DNA of 5,935 nt. Source: Syntrophus sp. (in: bacteria). Lineage in GTDB: Bacteria; Desulfobacterota; Syntrophia; Syntrophales; UBA5619. A program made the position numbers and the translations under genes. Under the pieces are notes generated by a model that ran no database searches, was not told where the DNA came from, and saw nothing but the letters and a program-made list of their open reading frames with translations. The stretch is taken from contig PNOO01000156.1 in the NCBI GenBank assembly GCA_013824905.1, positions 1 through 5,935 on the forward strand, written 5' to 3'. Each line of letters opens with the position of its first letter. Within the stretch, counting starts at the first letter, position 1. Shown here one piece after another: positions 5,283-5,935 of the stretch.

Positions 5283-5935
5283 ATGATTACCCGTGAAGAG
5301 GAAGCCAGTGTCCTGACAAGAGCCTATGTTCCGGAACATATCGTGAGCCTCATGACCCTGATCTCAAAAGGAGAACCTTTTCTCATCGAGGACCACCTGG
5401 GTTTTGTGAAGGACAACTGGCTCATCCTTGTCGGATATCCTCTCGAAGGACATTTTTCACAGGAAAAGTGTGAGCGGATGTGGCATCAGGCCGTTGACAC
5501 ATTCCGGCCTGAAACCCTCTGGTTCATCGGACCGGAGGCCCCTTCTCCCCTCGCGGACTCCTGCACTGAAAGACAGACGGATCAATACTACACGCTTGAC
5601 ATCGGGCAGATGGTGTTGAAGCCTGCTCTCCAGCGAGCGATCGATAAAGCCTCGGAAAAATTGATCATCGAGAGGGGACACTCTATTGGTAAGGAACATG
5701 AGGCGCTGATCTCAGAACTCCTGAAGAGAGAAAAATTGCCGGATCGAGTGAGGGAACTCTACCGTGCCATGCCCGAGTACGTCGGTCGTTCATCGAGCGC
5801 CTGGATGCTCAACGCGCGCGATAAGGCGGGAAGACTCTGCGCCTTCACTGTCGTCGAGCTTGGGGCAAAGAATTTTTCCGCCTACATCCTCGGTTCGCAT
5901 TCCAAAAAACACTACATCCCCCATGCCTCCGACCT
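5283..5935 (+). CDS. Unrecognised protein, possibly GNAT/acyltransferase-like (3' end beyond window)
   Basis: An ATG at 5283, five bases after AGGAGA (5272-5277), opens a frame that runs without a stop to the window edge: 217 codons plus two bases. The visible part has no signal peptide or membrane segment, so it is probably cytoplasmic. It seems to have two halves. Residues about 1-110 are a mixed region with hydrophobic strands such as NWLILVGYPLEG (45-56) and TLWFIGPEAP (78-87). Residues about 115-217 contain helix KPALQRAIDKASEKLIIERG (113-132) and strands SAWMLNARDKAGRLCAFTVV (172-191) and SAYILGSHSKKHYIPHASD (199-217). The second half, with a strand pair followed by a 'yIlGsHskk.yiPhasD' segment, faintly recalls double-GNAT acyltransferase or DUF2156-like folds, but I cannot confirm this. 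The CDS itself is well supported; the function is not. It diverges from the exporter gene across the 349-base intergenic region. Confidence 0.8.
   Translation, partial: MITREEEASVLTRAYVPEHIVSLMTLISKGEPFLIEDHLGFVKDNWLILVGYPLEGHFSQEKCERMWHQAVDTFRPETLWFIGPEAPSPLADSCTERQTDQYYTLDIGQMVLKPALQRAIDKASEKLIIERGHSIGKEHEALISELLKREKLPDRVRELYRAMPEYVGRSSSAWMLNARDKAGRLCAFTVVELGAKNFSAYILGSHSKKHYIPHASD

Overview
The window looks like chromosomal DNA from an anaerobic Desulfobacterota-type bacterium (sulfate reducer or syntroph). The main reason is a Tat-exported split-Soret-type dihaem cytochrome, a protein best known from Desulfovibrio. Moderate GC, strong AGGAGG-type ribosome binding sites and sigma70-like promoters agree with this. 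Assignment to a genus is not possible from the sequence alone.

Layout, left to right. (1) 1-42: probable first 14 codons of a gene on the minus strand. (2) 267-1079 (+): split-Soret-type cytochrome c, with a promoter just upstream and a terminator hairpin after it. (3) 1339-2100 (+): GntR/HutC-type regulator with its own promoter, followed after 149 bases by (4) 2250-3179 (+): a DapA/NanA-type class I aldolase with altered active-site motifs, probably in the same transcript. (5) A convergent intergenic region with a strong hairpin terminator. (6) 3395-4933 (-): a 512-residue YeiH/UPF0324-type ('putative sulfate exporter') membrane protein with an extra N-terminal membrane segment and an Ala/Lys/Glu-rich helical domain. 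(7) A 349-base divergent intergenic region holding that gene's promoter and a structured leader. (8) 5283-end (+): an unrecognised protein, possibly acetyltransferase-like, cut by the window edge.

The most striking observation is that the cytochrome and the exporter, nearly 5 kb apart and on opposite strands, have almost the same promoter. Each has TTGCAA, 17 bases, then TATACA, and a 30-base segment over the -10 box matches at 28 of 30 positions between the two. That segment contains GT-N-TA-N-AC, the general operator form of HutC-type GntR regulators, and a GTNTAG element repeated at 10-base spacing. The regulator gene's own promoter carries a degenerate version of the same 10-base-spaced repeat over its -10 box. 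The simplest model is one regulon: the GntR protein senses a metabolite and controls the cytochrome, the exporter and possibly itself and the aldolase. What the substrate is cannot be read from the sequence; an organic acid or a sulfonate whose breakdown yields an exportable anion is a guess.
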